Assembly (NCBI RefSeq): GCF_030160755.1
Contig: NZ_BSOY01000023.1
Coordinates: forward strand, 1 to 35,421
Reading direction: 5' to 3'
Source of the DNA: Brevundimonas denitrificans
Lineage (GTDB): Bacteria > Pseudomonadota > Alphaproteobacteria > Caulobacterales > Caulobacteraceae
Length of the DNA stretch: 35,421 nt
Part shown: piece by piece, positions 33,604 to 35,421 of the stretch
How positions within the stretch are numbered: the stretch's first letter is position 1
Layout of the letters: each line of letters starts with the position of its first letter
The notes under the pieces: model-generated
What the model was told of the DNA's origin: nothing
What the model saw: the letters and a program-made list of their open reading frames with translations, nothing else
The model's database searches: none
Position numbers and translations under genes: made by a program

Positions 33604-34293
33604 GTGCAGCCCTATGTTCTGGTCATGGAAGACGAGGACGCCCTGGCGACCCTCCTGTCCTACAACCTCGAGAAGGAAGGCTACCGCGTCGTGGTGGCTT
33701 CGGACGGCGAGGAGGGCATGCTGCAGATCGAGGAGCGCCTGCCCGACCTGGTTCTGCTGGACTGGATGCTGCCGAAGCTGTCGGGGATCGAGGTCTGCCG
33801 CCGCATCCGCGGCAAGTCCGAAACCCGCAACATGCCGATCATCATGCTGACCGCGCGGGGCGAGGAAAGCGACCGCATCCGCGGCCTCGACACCGGCGCC
33901 GACGACTATCTGACCAAGCCCTTCTCGATGAGCGAGCTGATCGCCCGCATCCGCGCCGTGCTGCGCCGCATCCGCCCGGGCCTGGCCGACGACCGGCTCA
34001 ATCACGGCGACATCGTCATCGACCGCGTCGCCCACCGCGTCCGCCGCTCCGGCCAAGAAATCCACCTCGGCCCCACCGAGTTCCGCCTGCTCGACCACCT
34101 GATGCAGCACCCCGGCCGCGTCTTCAGCCGCGAACAGCTGCTCGACGCCGTCTGGGGCTCTGACGTCTATGTCGAGGCCCGCACCGTCGACGTCCACGTC
34201 GGCCGCCTGCGCAAGGCCCTGAACGTAGACGGCACGGTCAACCCGATCCGGACGGTGCGGTCGGCGGGGTATTCCCTGGATCTGGGGGGCTGA
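33604..34293 (+). CDS. phoB: Phosphate-regulon response regulator PhoB
   Basis: 229-residue OmpR-type regulator. Receiver domain (residues 1-120): acidic pocket Glu9-Asp10, phospho-acceptor Asp53 in LLDWMLP, Thr83 and Lys105 in the YLTKPF motif. The winged-helix DNA-binding domain (about 130-229) has the LGPTEFRLLDHLMQHPGRVFSREQLLDAVWG recognition part and ends YSLDLGG. It uses a GTG start at 33604 with GGAG nine bases before. Last gene of the cluster, it would be phosphorylated by PhoR and bind the box before pstC. Its last 56 bases overlap the converging gene on the other strand. Confidence 0.96.
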   Translation: MQPYVLVMEDEDALATLLSYNLEKEGYRVVVASDGEEGMLQIEERLPDLVLLDWMLPKLSGIEVCRRIRGKSETRNMPIIMLTARGEESDRIRGLDTGADDYLTKPFSMSELIARIRAVLRRIRPGLADDRLNHGDIVIDRVAHRVRRSGQEIHLGPTEFRLLDHLMQHPGRVFSREQLLDAVWGSDVYVEARTVDVHVGRLRKALNVDGTVNPIRTVRSAGYSLDLGG

Positions 34294-35155
34294 TCGTCGT
34301 TTCCTCGAGCTTGCGCCTCATGCGAAGCTCGATCTCCCTCTGCTGGAGGCTGAACACATCGTCGGGCGTGACGCTGTAAAGCGCTCCGATAAACGCGCGG
34401 TCCCAACGGGTCAGGGCCCGGGGCCGGTCGGCGGCGGCCCCATCGAACAATGACAGGATCGTCCGCTGCCCCGCCGTGGAGGGTTCGGCCGGCAGATCGA
34501 CGAGTGCGACGAAGGCGATATAGGCCGCCAGGGCGTCGAGCGGGGCGGCCGACGCCCGCTGCGCATCCACCACGATGATCGCCTGCTCGATGCCCCGCGC
34601 CGTCGACGTCCTGATGCGCGAGTTCGACATACGGGCGAGTTCGGCGGGGAGGCCCTCCGCCAGAATCTCTTCCTCCGGGTCAGGGCCGACCGGACCGGTC
34701 CGGGTCACGTGCCGCCACCGGACCGGCCGAGGCGGCCCCAGAAACTGAGTCACCGCGCCTTCCCGTGTCCTGAAAATGCGGTTCCGATTGCTGCGGGCGA
34801 ATGTCTCGGCGAAGGCGTCGGCGTTCATTGAAATCACGACCGCGACCGTGGGCTCGCAGCCGGAAGCGCCGTGTGGGACGCCGAGAGACCGGAAATTGGC
34901 GGTGATCTGTTCCGTCAGCCAGGCGTTCATCTCCGGCGCGGACCCGACCACGCTGATGCAAAGATCGGCGTCCCAGCGCGCGACCTGGCCCTGGTAGCGT
35001 CCATGTTCGCCCGGCACGGTCGTTCCACGAACGAAGACGGCGACGGGGTCGCCCGGCGGAGCCCGGACCACCACCTCGGGCAGGGTGGCGGACGGCTGCT
35101 GCGAGCCATCCTGTCCGAACAGGAGCGTCAGGGTTAGGATGAACGGCACCACCAT
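34238..35155 (-). CDS. Predicted secreted protein of unknown function
   Basis: 305 residues with a hydrophobic N-terminus (MVVPFILTLTLLFGQDG) that reads as a signal peptide, then the motif LPEVVVRAPPG seen at the start of many exported Caulobacter-group proteins. The rest is soluble with two isolated cysteines (in LCISVVG and SGCEPT) that might pair, and a charged C-terminal tail with TTISPPDPGNTPPTAP. I do not recognise the family. It converges with phoB, overlapping its coding end by 56 bases. No clear ribosome site before the ATG at 35155, so the start is provisional. The gene's composition fits the neighbourhood. Confidence 0.72.
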   Translation of the reverse strand: MVVPFILTLTLLFGQDGSQQPSATLPEVVVRAPPGDPVAVFVRGTTVPGEHGRYQGQVARWDADLCISVVGSAPEMNAWLTEQITANFRSLGVPHGASGCEPTVAVVISMNADAFAETFARSNRNRIFRTREGAVTQFLGPPRPVRWRHVTRTGPVGPDPEEEILAEGLPAELARMSNSRIRTSTARGIEQAIIVVDAQRASAAPLDALAAYIAFVALVDLPAEPSTAGQRTILSLFDGAAADRPRALTRWDRAFIGALYSVTPDDVFSLQQREIELRMRRKLEETTISPPDPGNTPPTAPSGSG

Positions 35156-35290
35156 GCCGGGAACATCACGCCTGAATCAAGTGTCGAGTCAACCTCCGGT
35201 CCGCGCTGGAGCCGTTCGGTCCACGCGCGAAGCTTCACACCGGCGATGAACCCGCTAGGGTCTGGCCTCCCGCCCGACCGGAGTCCGCCC

Positions 35291-35421
35291 ATGCGTCGCC
35301 GCACCTTCCTCTCGACCCTGCCCGCCGGAGCCCTGCTGGCCGGAGCGACCGCCGCGACCGCCGGAAGCGCGCCCGCCCCGGCTGCCTCCCGCGCCCGCCA
35401 GACCCCGCCGGCCGACCCCTA
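35291..35421 (+). CDS. 5' end of an exported protein with Tat-like signal, cut by window edge
   Basis: The first 43 codons only. MRRRTFLSTLPAGALLAGATA is a twin-arginine-like signal peptide with an Ala-rich cleavage region (ATAGSAPAPAA), followed by a Pro/Arg-rich stretch. GGAG lies about eight bases before the ATG. The mature protein lies outside the window, so nothing can be said of its function. It diverges from the secreted-protein gene, with 135 bases between them for both promoters. Confidence 0.65.
   Translation, partial: MRRRTFLSTLPAGALLAGATAATAGSAPAPAASRARQTPPADP

Noticed and set aside
1..35421. CRISPR array, tRNA or rRNA genes, transposase or integrase genes
   Set aside because: I looked for spaced repeats, tRNA-like cloverleaf ends and recombinase motifs on both strands and saw none I could support.

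Overview
The window is a high-GC, densely packed alphaproteobacterial chromosome segment, most likely from Caulobacteraceae and probably Brevundimonas. Several signs point this way: a DUF1465/RcdA protein (adaptor for CtrA degradation), a DUF1013/TrcR cell-cycle regulator, two YdcH-type DUF465 proteins, COQ9, a class I PHA synthase, and the order phoR-pstC-pstA-pstB-phoU-phoB without pstS, which I recall from Caulobacter. The genus is an inference from gene content. I see no rRNA or tRNA gene, CRISPR array or transposase.

Layout. 1-5.4 kb: a class I PHA synthase running off the left edge, a small membrane protein, a secreted MsrB, argC, and the ribosomal operon rplM-rpsI with a promoter and an intrinsic terminator. 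Copies of a palindromic interspersed element lie between these genes. 5.4-11.7 kb: a RidA-like protein coupled to a FemAB/DUF482 acyltransferase, a small holin-like membrane protein, a HIT protein, a DUF1761 membrane protein, a peroxiredoxin-like/2OG-oxygenase fusion, an MsbA-like ABC exporter and rpmE. 11.8-18.5 kb: a YcbB-type L,D-transpeptidase, rcdA, DUF1192, a quinone oxidoreductase, a secreted cyanovirin-like/crystallin-like protein, trcR, two DUF465 genes around ubiX, and a TIGR02444-like gene. 18.5-20.8 kb: a stand-alone GGDEF protein and purE-purK.

20.8-23.35 kb is the accessory part. It starts with a 512-base non-coding stretch full of inverted and direct repeats. Two adjacent minus-strand genes of visibly lower GC follow: a membrane protein with a long helical middle and a soluble protein, neither of which I recognise. 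Behind them is a broken 3' remnant of an SOS-response-associated peptidase (SRAP/YedK) gene with an in-frame TGA, touching the 3' end of COQ9. This two-gene cassette is the best candidate for an undescribed system here, but nothing in the sequence shows what it does.

23.35-35.4 kb: COQ9, rpsU (apparently with a CTG start), a GyrI-like protein, a NatA/NatB-type ABC exporter, and the complete phosphate-sensing and uptake cluster preceded by a PhoB-box-like site. The window ends with a secreted protein whose gene overlaps phoB tail to tail, and the first 43 codons of an exported protein at the right edge.

The pst/pho genes form one working unit: PstC and PstA make the channel, PstB powers it, PhoU passes transport status to PhoR, and PhoR phosphorylates PhoB. 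The phosphate-binding protein PstS must be encoded elsewhere. rplM-rpsI, purE-purK, ubiX with its downstream gene, and natA-natB are further tightly coupled pairs.
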